From the NCBI GenBank assembly GCA_020161065.1, contig JAIUPH010000029.1, forward strand, positions 1-60,239: DNA of 60,239 bases, in the 5' to 3' direction. Numbering within the stretch: position 1 is the stretch's first letter; each line of letters opens with the position of its first letter. Source of the stretch: Pseudomonadota bacterium (lineage in GTDB: Bacteria; Pseudomonadota; Gammaproteobacteria; Burkholderiales; Burkholderiaceae_C). Position numbers and translations under genes: made by a program. Under the pieces are notes generated by a model that made no database searches, was not told where the DNA came from, and saw only the letters and a list, made by a program, of their open reading frames with translations. Below are positions 27,018-37,707 of the stretch, piece by piece.

Positions 27018-29302
27018 TCAACGCGCCGACGGCAGCACGGCGGCGGCGGGCAGCAGGCCGGCCTGCTCGGCGGCGTGGCGGGTGGCGACGATGAGGTCTT
27101 CGAAGCGCTGCACCAGGCGCGCCACCTCGTGCGCCGGCAGGTGCGCGGCGCCGTTCTGCAGCCCTTCGGCGGTGGCCGCCAGCGCCGCCAGGCCCAGGTT
27201 GAGCGCGGCGCCGCGGGTGGCGTGGGCGTGCACGCGCAGCTCCAGCGGCTGGGCGTCGCGCACCGCCTTGCGCAGGCGCTGCGCGGTGGCCGGCGCCTGG
27301 TCGAGAAAGTCGCCCAGCACGTTGGCGTAGCGGGCCGCCGACAGCAGCTCCACCGTGCGCGCCACGGCCTGCGCATCGAGCAGCGGCGCCACCTCGGACG
27401 GCGCGGTGTCCAGCCGCTGCGGCAGCGGCTCGGCGGCGGCCGCGGCGTCGCTGCCGGCGCTGCTGCCGAACAACTGGCGCAGCAGCGCGCCCAGGCGCTC
27501 GCGGCTGACCGGCTTGCCGAGGAAGTTGTTCATGCCGGCGACCAGGCAGCGTTCGCGCGTGTCGGTGAAGGCGTCGGCCGTCAGCGCGACGATGGGCGCG
27601 GTGGCCGCCGCGCGCTCGGGCAGCGCGCGGATGCGGCGCGTCGCCTCGATGCCGTCGATGTCGGGCATGTGCAGGTCCATCAGCACCAGGTCGAAGCGCT
27701 GGCGCTGCACCGCGGCGATGGCCTCGCGGCCGCCGGGCACGAAGTGGGCGCGGTGGCCCAGGCTGTCGAGCAGCGCGGCCAGCACCTGGCGGTTGACGGC
27801 GTGGTCTTCGGCCACCAGCACGTCCAGCCGCTGCGGCGGCGGGCCGACCTCCAGTTCGCGCGGCGCCGCGGCGGCGGCCTCGGAGCCTAGCACCGGCTCC
27901 AGCGGCACGCTGAAGCTGAAGCGGCTGCCGCGCCCGGGCTCGCTGCTGACCTCCAGGTCGCCGCCCATCAGCCGCGCCAGGCTGCGCGAGATCTCCAGCC
28001 CCAGCCCGCTGCCGCGCGGCGCGCCGGGCTGCTGCTGCGGGCCGCGCTCGAAGCGCTCGAACAAGCGCGCGACGGTCTCGACGTCCATCCCCGGGCCGGT
28101 GTCGGTGACGGCGAACTGCAGCCGCTCGCCGCCGTCGGTGGACTCGCAGCGCAGCGCCAGCTCGACCGTGCCGCGCTGCGAGAACTTGATGGCGTTGGAC
28201 AGCAGGTTGAACAGCACCTGCTTGACGCGCGTGGCGTCGAGCCGCGCGCGCTCGGGCACCGCGGGGTCGGCGTCGACGTGCAGCGCCAGGTGGCGCGCAT
28301 GGGCCTGCGGCCGCATCAGCGATTCGACGTCCTGCAGCAGGTGGCGCAGCGTCACCGGCGCCGGGCTCAGCTGCAGGCGGCCGGCTTCGAGCTGCGACAT
28401 GTCGAGGATGTCGTTGAGCACGGCCAGCAGGTGGTCGGCCGATTCGGTGGCGGTGCGCAGGTAGTCGATCTGGCGCGCGTCGAGCCCGGTGTCGCGCAGC
28501 ATGCCCAGCATGCCCAGCAGGCCCTGGAACGGCGTGCGGATCTCGTGGCTCATGTCGGCCAGGAAGTGGCTCTTGGCGCGGCTGTGCGCCTCGGCCGCGC
28601 GGCGCGCGATGCGCAGGTCGGCGGTCAGCGCCTCCAGCGCGTCGTGGCGGCGCTGCAGCTGGCGCATCTGGCGCAGGCTGAGGGCGGCGAAGGCCAGCAC
28701 CATCAGCGCCAGCAGCGCCGTCATGCCGATGGCGATGCGCGTGTAGCGGCTGAGCAGCAGGTTGCGCCGCGTCTGCTCTTCGGTGGTGAGGTGCGCGGCG
28801 GCCAGCGAGAGCTCGCGCATGTCCTCGCCCAGCGCCATCAGCTCGGGCTGCAGGCCGGCCAGGGCGGCGCGGCGCTGGACGGGCGGCAGCTCGGGGGCCA
28901 TCAACGGGTCGGCGCGGCGCACGAAGTCGTCGGCGCGGCGCAGCGTGTCGTCGAGGTCGCGGCGGATGCTCATCGCGGTGCGGCGGGCGGCCGTGTCCTC
29001 GCGCAGCAGCGCCACGCGGCTGACCCAGATGTCGTAGCGCAGCGACAGCGCGCGCAGGTCCTGCTTGAGCGTGGGGTCGAGCGCGCGCTGCCATTCCTCG
29101 CGCAGCTGCAGGTACTCGACCTCCTGGCGGTGCAACTGCGCCGCGCGCACCTCGGAGCCGGTGTGCAGCGCGACGCTGAGGCGGCCGAGCTGCTGCACCT
29201 GCAGCAGCACCACGCCGGCCAGCACCAGCGCCAGCACGACGCCGATCAGCACCAGCCAGGGCCGGCGCGGCTGGCGGGCGGCGGTGGCGGGCCGGGCGGC
29301 GT

Positions 29303-29306
<4 letters not shown>
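27018..29306 (-). CDS. Hybrid sensor histidine kinase with receiver and Hpt domains
   Basis: The 762-residue protein from GTG 29306 has transmembrane segments at about residues 17-36 and 190-210 enclosing a helical periplasmic sensor. The H-box FLADMSHEIRTP follows (His254), then a HATPase domain (LLSNAIKFSQRG; DTGPGMD; GSGLGLEIS). A receiver domain (VLVAEDHAVNRQ; phosphoacceptor Asp in VLMDLHMPDIDG) is followed by a C-terminal Hpt domain (VHAHATRGAALNLG). It is an unorthodox three-step phosphorelay kinase. The GTG overlaps the stop of the molybdopterin-fold gene (GTGA), so that secreted protein may be its periplasmic sensing partner. No cognate DNA-binding regulator adjoins. Confidence 0.88.
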
Positions 29307-30768
<1,462 letters not shown>

Positions 30769-30825
30769 AGCCGCCGCTTTCTCCGCATTCTTCCACCCAC
30801 GACACCACACCAAAAGCAAGCCACC

Positions 30826-31692
30826 ATGAAACTGATGCGTCACGGCCCCAAGGGCCAGGAGAAGCCGGCCCTCGTCGACCGCCAGGGCCGCGTGCGCGAC
30901 CTGTCGGGCGAACTGGCCGACATCAGCGCGGCCACCCTCACGCCGCAAGGCCTGCAGCGGCTGCGCGCGCTGAACGTCGACGCGCTGCCGGTGGTGGCGC
31001 AGCCCGGGCGCATCGCGCCGCCGTGGGCCGGCTGCGAGAAGTTCGTCTGCATCGGCCTGAACTACGCCGACCACGCCGCCGAATCGGGCCTGCCGCTGCC
31101 CAAGGAGCCCATCGTCTTCATGAAGCCGATCAGCGCCCGCGTCGGCCCCAACGACCCGGTGGTGCTGCCGCAGGGCTCGGTGAAGAGCGACTGGGAAGTC
31201 GAACTGGGCGTGGTGATCGGCGCCAAGGCGCGCTACGTGTCGGAGGCCGACGCGCTGCAGCACGTGGCCGGCTACTGCGTGGTCAACGACGTCTCCGAGC
31301 GCGAGTACCAGATCGAGCGCGGCGGCACCTGGGACAAGGGCAAGGGCTGCGACACCTTCGGCCCCGTGGGACCCTGGCTGGTGACCGCCGACGAGGTGGG
31401 CGACCCGCAGGCGCTGGACATGTGGCTGGACGTCAACGGCCGCCGCTTCCAGACCGGCAACACGCGCACCATGATCTTCGGCGTGGCGCAACTGGTCAGT
31501 TATGTCAGCCGCTTCATGACGCTGTACCCCGGCGACCTGATCAGCACCGGCACGCCGCCCGGCGTGGGCATGGGCGTCAAGCCCGAGTCGGTGTTCCTGA
31601 AGCCGGGCGACACCATGCACTTAAGCATCCAGGGCCTGGGCGAGCAGGTGCAGGCGGTGCACGCCTGGGACCCGGCGCTGATCGACGGATGA
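30826..31692 (+). CDS. FAH-family hydrolase, probable 2,4-diketo-3-deoxy-L-fuconate hydrolase
   Basis: The 288-residue protein begins MKLMRHGPKGQEKPALVD, a start found in sugar-acid FAH members. It carries the metal-binding core: GLNYADHAAE, IVFMKP, DWEVELGVVIG with the Glu-x-Glu metal ligands, YCVVNDVSEREYQ, and ISTGTPPGVGMG. In the L-fucose/L-rhamnose non-phosphorylating pathway this enzyme splits 2,4-diketo-3-deoxy-fuconate to pyruvate plus L-lactate (or acetate in variants). The SDR gene 57 bases upstream supplies the diketo acid. Earlier pathway genes are not in the window. Confidence 0.85.
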   Translation: MKLMRHGPKGQEKPALVDRQGRVRDLSGELADISAATLTPQGLQRLRALNVDALPVVAQPGRIAPPWAGCEKFVCIGLNYADHAAESGLPLPKEPIVFMKPISARVGPNDPVVLPQGSVKSDWEVELGVVIGAKARYVSEADALQHVAGYCVVNDVSEREYQIERGGTWDKGKGCDTFGPVGPWLVTADEVGDPQALDMWLDVNGRRFQTGNTRTMIFGVAQLVSYVSRFMTLYPGDLISTGTPPGVGMGVKPESVFLKPGDTMHLSIQGLGEQVQAVHAWDPALIDG

Positions 31693-31747
31693 GAGACCGT
31701 TGATCGGCGGGGCCGGTACCCAGCCCGGCCGTGTCAGCGCGCCGCGC

Positions 31748-32419
31748 TCAGCGGCGCCGGCGCTGCCGCGTCGCGGCGGCCAGCCCCAGGCCCAGCAGCG
31801 CCAGGGCCGGCGTGGCGGGCAGCGGCACGGCGCTGGCGGTGGCGAAGCTCACCTCGTCGATGAAGACCCAGTTGTCGGCATTGAAGAACTGCAGGCTGAC
31901 CGAGCTGACTTGGCTGATGCCCAGGCCCGAGAAGTCGAGCCACGACGGCGCGGTGGATGCCGGATCGGGGTCGACCACCGGGATGCTGGCCGAGCCGCCG
32001 GCCCAAGTGATGAGCACGCTGGCCGGCAGCCTGACGCCGCCCAAGCCGCCGGAATCGTCGGCGTGCACGCGAATCTGGTCGATGTCCACCAGCCCGGCGA
32101 AGTTGAAGACCACCGTCGGGTTGGGCGTCAAGCTGCTGTTCCAGCCGACATAAGGCCCGGTGCCGGCGTCGTTCTCGACGAAGATCCAGTTGCCGCTGGC
32201 GATCACGCCATCGGTCAGGTCGCCGAGGCCACCGGCCAGCGCGGCGCCATCGGTCATCGTCGCGCCGCTGCCGCTGTAGCTACGGTCCCAGTAGTTGAAC
32301 TGGCCGCCGTTGGCGGTGCCGCTGCCGTTGGCCATGCTGTAGCTGGTGGGCAGCACGGCGGCGGCGCCCGCGCTGCCGGCGACGACCAGACCGGCCAATG
32401 CCGTCACGGCCTTGTTCAT
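31748..32419 (-). CDS. PEP-CTERM sorting domain protein
   Basis: The 223-residue exported protein has a signal peptide (AVTALAGLVVAGSAGAAAV) and a discoidin/jelly-roll-like beta-rich body with many Gly, Ser and Asn (IASGNWIFVENDAG; FNFAGLVDIDQIRVHADDSG). It ends with a sorting signal, VPLPATPALALLGLGLA, followed by a basic tail (TRQRRRR). That is a variant PEP-CTERM signal recognised by exosortase in exopolysaccharide-producing Gram-negatives. No exosortase gene is in the window. The body may bind carbohydrate (inference). It is transcribed on its own, convergent with the FAH gene. Confidence 0.82.
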   Translation of the reverse strand: MNKAVTALAGLVVAGSAGAAAVLPTSYSMANGSGTANGGQFNYWDRSYSGSGATMTDGAALAGGLGDLTDGVIASGNWIFVENDAGTGPYVGWNSSLTPNPTVVFNFAGLVDIDQIRVHADDSGGLGGVRLPASVLITWAGGSASIPVVDPDPASTAPSWLDFSGLGISQVSSVSLQFFNADNWVFIDEVSFATASAVPLPATPALALLGLGLAAATRQRRRR

Positions 32420-32523
32420 GAGTCCACTCCCCCAACGGTTGACGATAGGCACGGTTATGCCGCAGCCCGTGCCCGGTGCCGCTCCCTTGAACAGGGGGTC
32501 GGCGGCCGTTGGTTGACCTTTGG

Positions 32524-33579
32524 TTACGAAGTCAGCGCCACCCAGGCGCCATCGGCGCGCGCGCTGGCGGCGATGGCGTCCAGCGTCGCGGCGATGTCGA
32601 CGCTGGCCTGCGCGGCGCGCTCGATGGCGTCGCGGTCGTGGTTGCGCAGCACGCGCGCAAAGGCCTCGGCGGCAAAGCGAAAGCCGCTGCCGGCCGGCGC
32701 GATCAGCGTCTCGGCGGCGGCCACGGTCGCGCCGCGGCGCAGCCGCATCAGGCTGGGCCGGTAGCCCCAGGGGTGCTCGGTCGCCTCGGCCGCATCGGCG
32801 GTGTGGTTGGCGAACTCGGTCTCGATCCAGCCGTCGCTGCCCACGATGCTGGCATGGCGGTGCTGGGCCACGTTCATCGCGCAGCGCAACTGGGCCTGGC
32901 AGCCGTCGCCGTAGTCCAGCGTGGCGGTGGTGGCGATGTCCACGCCGGTGGCCGCCGGCGTGGATGTGGCGCTGGCGCGCCGCGGCGCCCGGCCCATCAC
33001 CAGGCGGACCAGGCTGGCCAGGTAGCTGCCGACGTCGAGCAGCGCGCCGCCGCCGGTCTCGAGCCGCATGCGGATGTCGTCGGGCTTGCGCAGCGTGAAG
33101 CCGAAGCTCGCCTGCACCTGCTGCACGCGACCGATGGCGCCGGCCTGCAGCAACTCGACCAGCTGGCCGGTCTGCGGCTGGAACCAGTACGGGTAGGCTT
33201 CCAGCAGCATCACGCCGTGGCGGCGCGCGGCGTCGAACATCGCGGCGGCCTCGGCGCGGTGCAGCGCCAGCGGCTTCTCGCACAGCACGTGCTTGCCGTG
33301 CTCGACGGCCTTGATCGCCCATTCGCCGTGCAGGTGGTTGGGCAGCGGGATGTAGACGGCGTCGATGCCGCCGTCGGCCAGCAGCCCCTCGTAGCCGGCG
33401 TGCCAGCGGGGGATGCCGAACTCGGTGGCAAAGGCCGCCGCCTTGTCGGCGCTGCGGCTGGCCACCGCGGCCAGCCTGACGGCACGGCTGGGCGCCACGT
33501 CGCGCGCGAACTGGCGCGCGATGTTGGCGGCGCCGAGGATGCCGATGCGCAGCGGGTTCGGGTGCGGGTTCTGGCTCAT
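32524..33579 (-). CDS. Gfo/Idh/MocA family oxidoreductase
   Basis: The 351-residue NAD(P)-dependent enzyme starts with a Rossmann fold (IGILGAANIARQFARDV) and the family motif HVLCEKPLA, where the lysine is catalytic. A C-terminal alpha/beta domain follows (EAYPYWFQPQTGQLVELL; GGGALLDVGSYLASLVRL). Members oxidise or reduce sugars, polyols or trans-dihydrodiols. The DVGSY region resembles glucose-fructose oxidoreductase/dihydrodiol dehydrogenase relatives. No neighbour fixes the substrate. It is divergent from the adenosine deaminase gene, with 78 bases between starts. Confidence 0.87.
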   Translation of the reverse strand: MSQNPHPNPLRIGILGAANIARQFARDVAPSRAVRLAAVASRSADKAAAFATEFGIPRWHAGYEGLLADGGIDAVYIPLPNHLHGEWAIKAVEHGKHVLCEKPLALHRAEAAAMFDAARRHGVMLLEAYPYWFQPQTGQLVELLQAGAIGRVQQVQASFGFTLRKPDDIRMRLETGGGALLDVGSYLASLVRLVMGRAPRRASATSTPAATGVDIATTATLDYGDGCQAQLRCAMNVAQHRHASIVGSDGWIETEFANHTADAAEATEHPWGYRPSLMRLRRGATVAAAETLIAPAGSGFRFAAEAFARVLRNHDRDAIERAAQASVDIAATLDAIAASARADGAWVALTS

Positions 33580-33657
33580 GGCGCGGCGGCTCCGGTCGGT
33601 TGGCGAGCGCCCATTCTGGCGCCGGACGGGCCGCGGGCCTTTTCTAGAATGCCCGTG

Positions 33658-34725
33658 ATGACGAGCCGCCTCGAGCGCTTCCTGCACCTGACCCCCAAGG
33701 TGGAACTGCACTGCCACCTGCTGGGCACCGTGCGCGAGCAGACCTTTCGCGATCTGGCGCGGCGCGAGCGCGCGCCGCTGGCCGACGACGAGATCACCGC
33801 CTTCTACACGCGCGGCGAGAAGCCGGTGGGCGTGCTGCGCGTGCTGCGCGCGCTGGACGCGCTGCTGATCCGCCGCCCCGACGACCTGCACCGCCTGGTC
33901 TACGAATACCTGGCCGATGCAGCCGCTCATCATGTGCGTTATGCCGAGTTCTTCTGGAACCCCACGGGCACCGCGGTCGAGTCGGGCATCGCCTACGCGG
34001 CGGCGCTGCCGGCCATCGTGCGGGCGATCCACGATGCCGAGCGCGACCACCGCATCAGCGGCCGCCTGATCGCCGCCATCGACCGCGAGGCGCCGCCGGC
34101 GGCCGCCACCGAGATGGTGCGCTGGGTGGTCGAGCACCGCGCCGACGAGGTGCTGGGCATCGGCATCGACTACCGCGAGAACGACCACCCGCCGGAAGAC
34201 TTTGCCGAGGCCTACGCGCTGGCCGGCCGCCACGGCCTGAAGCGCACCGCGCACGCCGGCGAGTTCGGCATGCCGTGGACCAACGTGCGCACGGCCGTCG
34301 AACTGCTGCAGTGCGACCGCATCGACCACGGCTACACCATCGTCGACGCGCCCGACTACGCGCGCCGCTGCGCCGAGCGCGGCATCGTCTTCACCGTGGT
34401 GCCGACCAACAGCTTCTACCTGCGCACGCTGGCGCCCGAGCGCTGGGCGCTGGACCACCCGATCCGCCGCATGCCGGGCCTGGGCCTGAAGGTGCACCCC
34501 AACACCGACGACCCGACGCTGCACCACGTCACGCCCACGCTGGCGTGGACGATGATGGCGCGCGACTTCGGCTTCGGTCTGGCCGACCTGCGCGCCTTCA
34601 TGCTCAACGGGCTGGACGCGGCGTGGATCGACGACGGCAGCCGCGCGCGCTGGCGCGCCGAGTTCACGCAGGCCTTCGACGCGGCGGCGCAAAGCCTCGA
34701 TCCCTTCTCCTCCGGAGCTTCTTGA
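33658..34725 (+). CDS. Adenosine deaminase family protein
   Basis: The 355-residue amidohydrolase has zinc ligands in VELHCHLLG, a substrate-binding/catalytic HAGE motif, DHGYTI, and the metal Asp in HPNTDDPTL. Length and order match adenosine/adenine deaminases, with MMARDFGFGLADL typical of the C-terminal helix. It deaminates adenosine or a related aminopurine. The stop overlaps the start of the Bug gene (TGATG) and an M20 amidohydrolase follows, so the three form an operon. The true substrate may be something other than adenosine. ATG 33649 is an alternative start. Confidence 0.85.
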   Translation: MTSRLERFLHLTPKVELHCHLLGTVREQTFRDLARRERAPLADDEITAFYTRGEKPVGVLRVLRALDALLIRRPDDLHRLVYEYLADAAAHHVRYAEFFWNPTGTAVESGIAYAAALPAIVRAIHDAERDHRISGRLIAAIDREAPPAAATEMVRWVVEHRADEVLGIGIDYRENDHPPEDFAEAYALAGRHGLKRTAHAGEFGMPWTNVRTAVELLQCDRIDHGYTIVDAPDYARRCAERGIVFTVVPTNSFYLRTLAPERWALDHPIRRMPGLGLKVHPNTDDPTLHHVTPTLAWTMMARDFGFGLADLRAFMLNGLDAAWIDDGSRARWRAEFTQAFDAAAQSLDPFSSGAS

Positions 34726-35714
34726 TGCCTCTCGTGTCCCTCTCGCGCCGCGCAAGTCTCGCGGCCCTGCTGGCCTTGCTGATCTTGCCGACGGTCACGC
34801 ACGCGCAGCCGGCCTGGCCGTCCAAGCCGATCACGCTGATCGTGCCCTTCAGCGCCGGCGGCAACGTCGACACCACGGCGCGGCTGATCGCGCAGCGCCT
34901 GCAGGAGCGGCTCAAGCAAAGCGTGGTGGTCGAGAACATCGCCGGCGCCGGCGGCCTGGTCGGCGTGCAGCGCGCGGTGCAGGCCGCGCCCGACGGCCAC
35001 ACGCTGGTGATGGCCTTCGACGGCCCGATCGCCATCACCAAGTACATCAACCCGGCCGCGGTGCGCTTCGACCCCAGCACCGATTTGCTGCCGGTGGCGC
35101 TGACCACCACCGCGCCGATGGTGCTGGTGGCGCGCAACTCGCTGGGCGTCGATTCGATGGATGCCTTGGTCGCGCTGGCGCGCAAGGACCCGGGCCGGCT
35201 GAGCTACGCCACCTCGGGCGTCGGCACCGTGCTGCACCTGGCGATGGAGATGGTCAAGGAGCGCGCCAAGATCTTCGCCGTGCACATCCCCTACCGCGGC
35301 GGCGCGCAGATCGCCAGCGACGTGATCGGCGGCCAGGTCGACCTGGCGATGATGGTCAGCGTCTCGGCCACGCCGCACGTGCAGGCCGGCCGCATGAAGG
35401 CGCTGGCCGTCACCGGGCCGCAGCGCCTGCCGACGCTGCCGAACGTGCCCACGCTGACCGAACTGCCGCTGTTCAAGGGCCTGGTGGTCGAGTCGTGGAC
35501 CGGCGTCTTTGCGCCCAAGGGCACGCCGGCGGCCATCCTCGACCGCCTGCACAACGAGATCGCCGCCGTGCTGGCCGAGCCCGAGGTGCGCGCCAAGCTG
35601 GCCGACGGCGGCGCGCAGGTGGGCCGCGGCGACCGCGCCTCGTTCGCGCGCTTCATCGCCGCGGAGCAAGCGCGCTTCGAGAAGATCGTGCGCGCCGCCA
35701 ACATCAAGGAATGA
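34725..35714 (+). CDS. Bug/TctC family solute-binding protein
   Basis: The 329-residue exported protein has a signal peptide (about 1-28, ending THAQPAWP) and the Bug motifs ITLIVPFSAGGNVDTTARL, YATSGVGTVLHLAMEMV and VHIPYRGGAQIASDVIGGQVD. ATG 34725 shares a base with the deaminase stop, and CGGAG lies nine bases upstream. It sits in an operon between an adenosine deaminase-like enzyme and an M20 amidohydrolase. A nitrogenous ligand that these enzymes process is therefore a reasonable guess (inference). There are no TctA/TctB membrane genes in the window. Confidence 0.88.
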   Translation: MPLVSLSRRASLAALLALLILPTVTHAQPAWPSKPITLIVPFSAGGNVDTTARLIAQRLQERLKQSVVVENIAGAGGLVGVQRAVQAAPDGHTLVMAFDGPIAITKYINPAAVRFDPSTDLLPVALTTTAPMVLVARNSLGVDSMDALVALARKDPGRLSYATSGVGTVLHLAMEMVKERAKIFAVHIPYRGGAQIASDVIGGQVDLAMMVSVSATPHVQAGRMKALAVTGPQRLPTLPNVPTLTELPLFKGLVVESWTGVFAPKGTPAAILDRLHNEIAAVLAEPEVRAKLADGGAQVGRGDRASFARFIAAEQARFEKIVRAANIKE

Positions 35715-35716
35715 GC

Positions 35717-36898
35717 ATGGAACTGCTGCCGGCGGAACTGCGGGCCATCGAACCGGAGATGGTGGCGCTGCGCCGCCGAATCCATTCAAACCCGGAGTTA
35801 GGCTTCCAGGAACACGAGACCGCGGCGCTGGTGGCCGAGCGGCTGCAGGGCTGGGGCTACGAGGTGCACCGCGGCGTCGGCGGCACCGGCGTCGTGGGCG
35901 TGCTGCGCGGCAGCCCGGGGCCGCGCACGCTGGGCTTGCGCGCCGACCTCGATGCCTTGCCGATCAATGAGTCGACCGGCCTGCCCTGGGCCAGCCGCAA
36001 GCCCGGCCTGATGCACGCCTGCGGGCACGACGGCCACACCGCCACGCTGCTGGCCGCGGCGCGCGTGCTGGGCCATACGCGCGCTTTCGACGGCACGCTG
36101 AACCTGATCTTCCAGCCCGCCGAAGAAGGCCTGGGCGGCGCGCAGGCGATGCTGGACGACGGCTTGTTCGAGCGCTTTCCCTGCGAACGGCTGTACGCCT
36201 TCCACAACGCGCCGGGCTATGCGGTCGGGCTGTTCGGCTTTCGCCCCGGCGTGATGTACAGCAGCAGCGACACGGCCATCATCACCGTGCACGGCGTGGG
36301 CGGCCACGGCGCGATGCCGCACCGCGCGGTGGACCCGATCCTCGCGGCCTCGCACCTCGTGATCGCGCTGCAAAGCATCGTCTCGCGCGAGATCGATCCC
36401 AACGAGCTGGCCATCGTCACCGTCGGTGCCTTCCTGGCCGGCGCCGCGCCCAACGTGATCCCGCCCAGCGCCGAGCTGCGGCTGACCGTGCGCGCGCGCA
36501 GCGAGGTGGTGCGCGCGAAGCTGCGCGATCGCATCACCGCGGTAGCCGAGCAGCAGGCGGCGGTGCACGGCGCGCGCGCCGAGGTCGACTACCGCTGGCG
36601 CTACCCGGTGACCATCAACGAGCGCGAGGCCACCCGCTTCGCCGAAGGCCTGGCGCGCGAACTGGTGGGCGAGGGCGGCCTGATCGCCGACCTGCCGCCC
36701 GGCCTGCCCAGCGACGACTTCGGCCTGATGCTGCAGCGCGTGCCGGGCTGCTACTTCGTGGTCGGCAACGGCATCGGCAAGGGCGTGGGCGAGGGCGGTT
36801 GCGAGGCGCACAACCCGGGCTTCGACTTCAACGACGCCATCCTCGCACCGACCGCCGGCTACTTCGTCGCGCTGGCGCGGCGCTGGCTGCAGGCTTGA
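35717..36898 (+). CDS. M20 family amidohydrolase (hippurate hydrolase-like)
   Basis: The 393-residue metallopeptidase has the M20D motifs: RRRIHSNPELGFQEHET, LRADLDALPI, HACGHDGHTA, IFQPAEEG with catalytic Glu, and VGGHGAMPHRAVDP in the dimerisation domain. Relatives hydrolyse N-acyl amino acids, hippurate or indole-3-acetyl conjugates. ATG 35717 is favoured because AAGGA sits six bases upstream; ATG 35711 would overlap the preceding stop. It is the last gene of the deaminase-Bug-amidohydrolase operon. Confidence 0.88.
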   Translation: MELLPAELRAIEPEMVALRRRIHSNPELGFQEHETAALVAERLQGWGYEVHRGVGGTGVVGVLRGSPGPRTLGLRADLDALPINESTGLPWASRKPGLMHACGHDGHTATLLAAARVLGHTRAFDGTLNLIFQPAEEGLGGAQAMLDDGLFERFPCERLYAFHNAPGYAVGLFGFRPGVMYSSSDTAIITVHGVGGHGAMPHRAVDPILAASHLVIALQSIVSREIDPNELAIVTVGAFLAGAAPNVIPPSAELRLTVRARSEVVRAKLRDRITAVAEQQAAVHGARAEVDYRWRYPVTINEREATRFAEGLARELVGEGGLIADLPPGLPSDDFGLMLQRVPGCYFVVGNGIGKGVGEGGCEAHNPGFDFNDAILAPTAGYFVALARRWLQA

Positions 36899-36914
36899 GG
36901 CAGCGACGCTCTGC

Positions 36915-36966
36915 CTATGACGGCGATAGTAACTGTTTAATACTATGGATTGATATAATTTGATAG
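36915..36966 (+). promoter_or_regulatory. Probable ahpC promoter with OxyR-like half sites
   Basis: An AT-rich patch in otherwise GC-rich DNA contains a perfect TATAAT (36954-36959) with no good -35 hexamer at the proper distance. Upstream are CTAT (36915) and ATAG (36926), spaced 11 bases apart as in OxyR operators, and another CTAT at 36943. The full four-element OxyR consensus is not met. An activated promoter for the peroxide-defence genes is likely; the regulator is a guess. Confidence 0.5.
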
Positions 36967-37022
36967 CATTTGCTCCGTTGTCCTGCTTTCCGCTACCCCC
37001 CATCCAACAACGGAGTTCACGC

Positions 37023-37586
37023 ATGTCCATCATCAACAGCACCGTCCAGCCGTTCAAGACCACGGCCTTCCACAACGGCAAGTTCGTCGAAGTCAGCGAC
37101 CAGACCCTGAAGGGCCAGTGGTCGGTGCTGATCTTCATGCCGGCGGCCTTCACCTTCAACTGCCCGACCGAGATCGAGGACGCCGCCGACCACTACGGCG
37201 AGTTCCAGAAGGCCGAGGCCGAGGTCTACATCGTCACCACCGACACGCATTTCTCGCACAAGGTGTGGCACGAGACCTCCGACGCGGTGCGCAAGGCGCG
37301 CTTCCCACTGGTGGGCGACCCCACGCACACGCTGACCAACCAGTTCGGCGTGCACATCCCCGAGGAAGGCCTGGCGCTGCGCGGCACCTTCATCGTCAAC
37401 CCCGATGGCGTGATCAAGACGGCCGAGGTGCACTCCAACGAGATCGCCCGCGACGTCAAGGAAACGCTGCGCAAGCTGAAGGCCGCGCAGTACACCGCCA
37501 AGCACCCCGGCCAGGTGTGCCCGGCCAAGTGGAACGAAGGCGCCAAGACGCTGACGCCGTCGATCGACCTCGTCGGCAAGATCTAA
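37023..37586 (+). CDS. ahpC: Alkyl hydroperoxide reductase, peroxiredoxin subunit
   Basis: The 187-residue typical 2-Cys peroxiredoxin has the peroxidatic Cys47 in FTFNCPTE and the resolving Cys166 in GQVCPAKW, matching the E. coli AhpC numbering closely. The [12 protein letters not shown] segment and the C-terminal GKI are as in AhpC. It reduces H2O2, organic peroxides and peroxynitrite with electrons from AhpF, whose gene follows. ACGGAG lies upstream of ATG 37023. An AT-rich promoter region precedes it. Confidence 0.96.
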   Translation: MSIINSTVQPFKTTAFHNGKFVEVSDQTLKGQWSVLIFMPAAFTFNCPTEIEDAADHYGEFQKAEAEVYIVTTDTHFSHKVWHETSDAVRKARFPLVGDPTHTLTNQFGVHIPEEGLALRGTFIVNPDGVIKTAEVHSNEIARDVKETLRKLKAAQYTAKHPGQVCPAKWNEGAKTLTPSIDLVGKI

Positions 37587-37622
37587 GGCCCACCCCCGAA
37601 GCGCCCCCGGCGCTTCCCCAGC

Positions 37623-37672
37623 AAGCGACCACCGCCAGCGGACCGGCAGAGCCGGATCCGCGGCGGTCGCTT
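37623..37672 (+). promoter_or_regulatory. Strong hairpin between ahpC and ahpF
   Basis: AAGCGACC (37623-37630) pairs with GGTCGCTT (37665-37672). Inner arms CCGC/GCGG and GCGGA-CCGG/CCGG-A-TCCGC extend the structure. No T tract follows. It may set the ahpC:ahpF ratio by partial termination or by blocking RNA decay, as is common where AhpC must exceed AhpF. Confidence 0.5.
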
Positions 37673-37707
37673 GGGCGGATTGCTTCACTTCCCCGCAAAG
37701 GACCCCC

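Noticed and set aside
32430-32520. A sigma-54 type promoter before the PEP-CTERM gene
   Set aside because: GG and GC dinucleotides are present on the minus strand, but not at the 10-base spacing with TGGCA and TTGC context.
36915-36966. A full OxyR operator upstream of ahpC
   Set aside because: Only CTAT-N7-ATAG and a displaced CTAT are present; the four half sites at 11-base steps are not, so I list only a tentative promoter.
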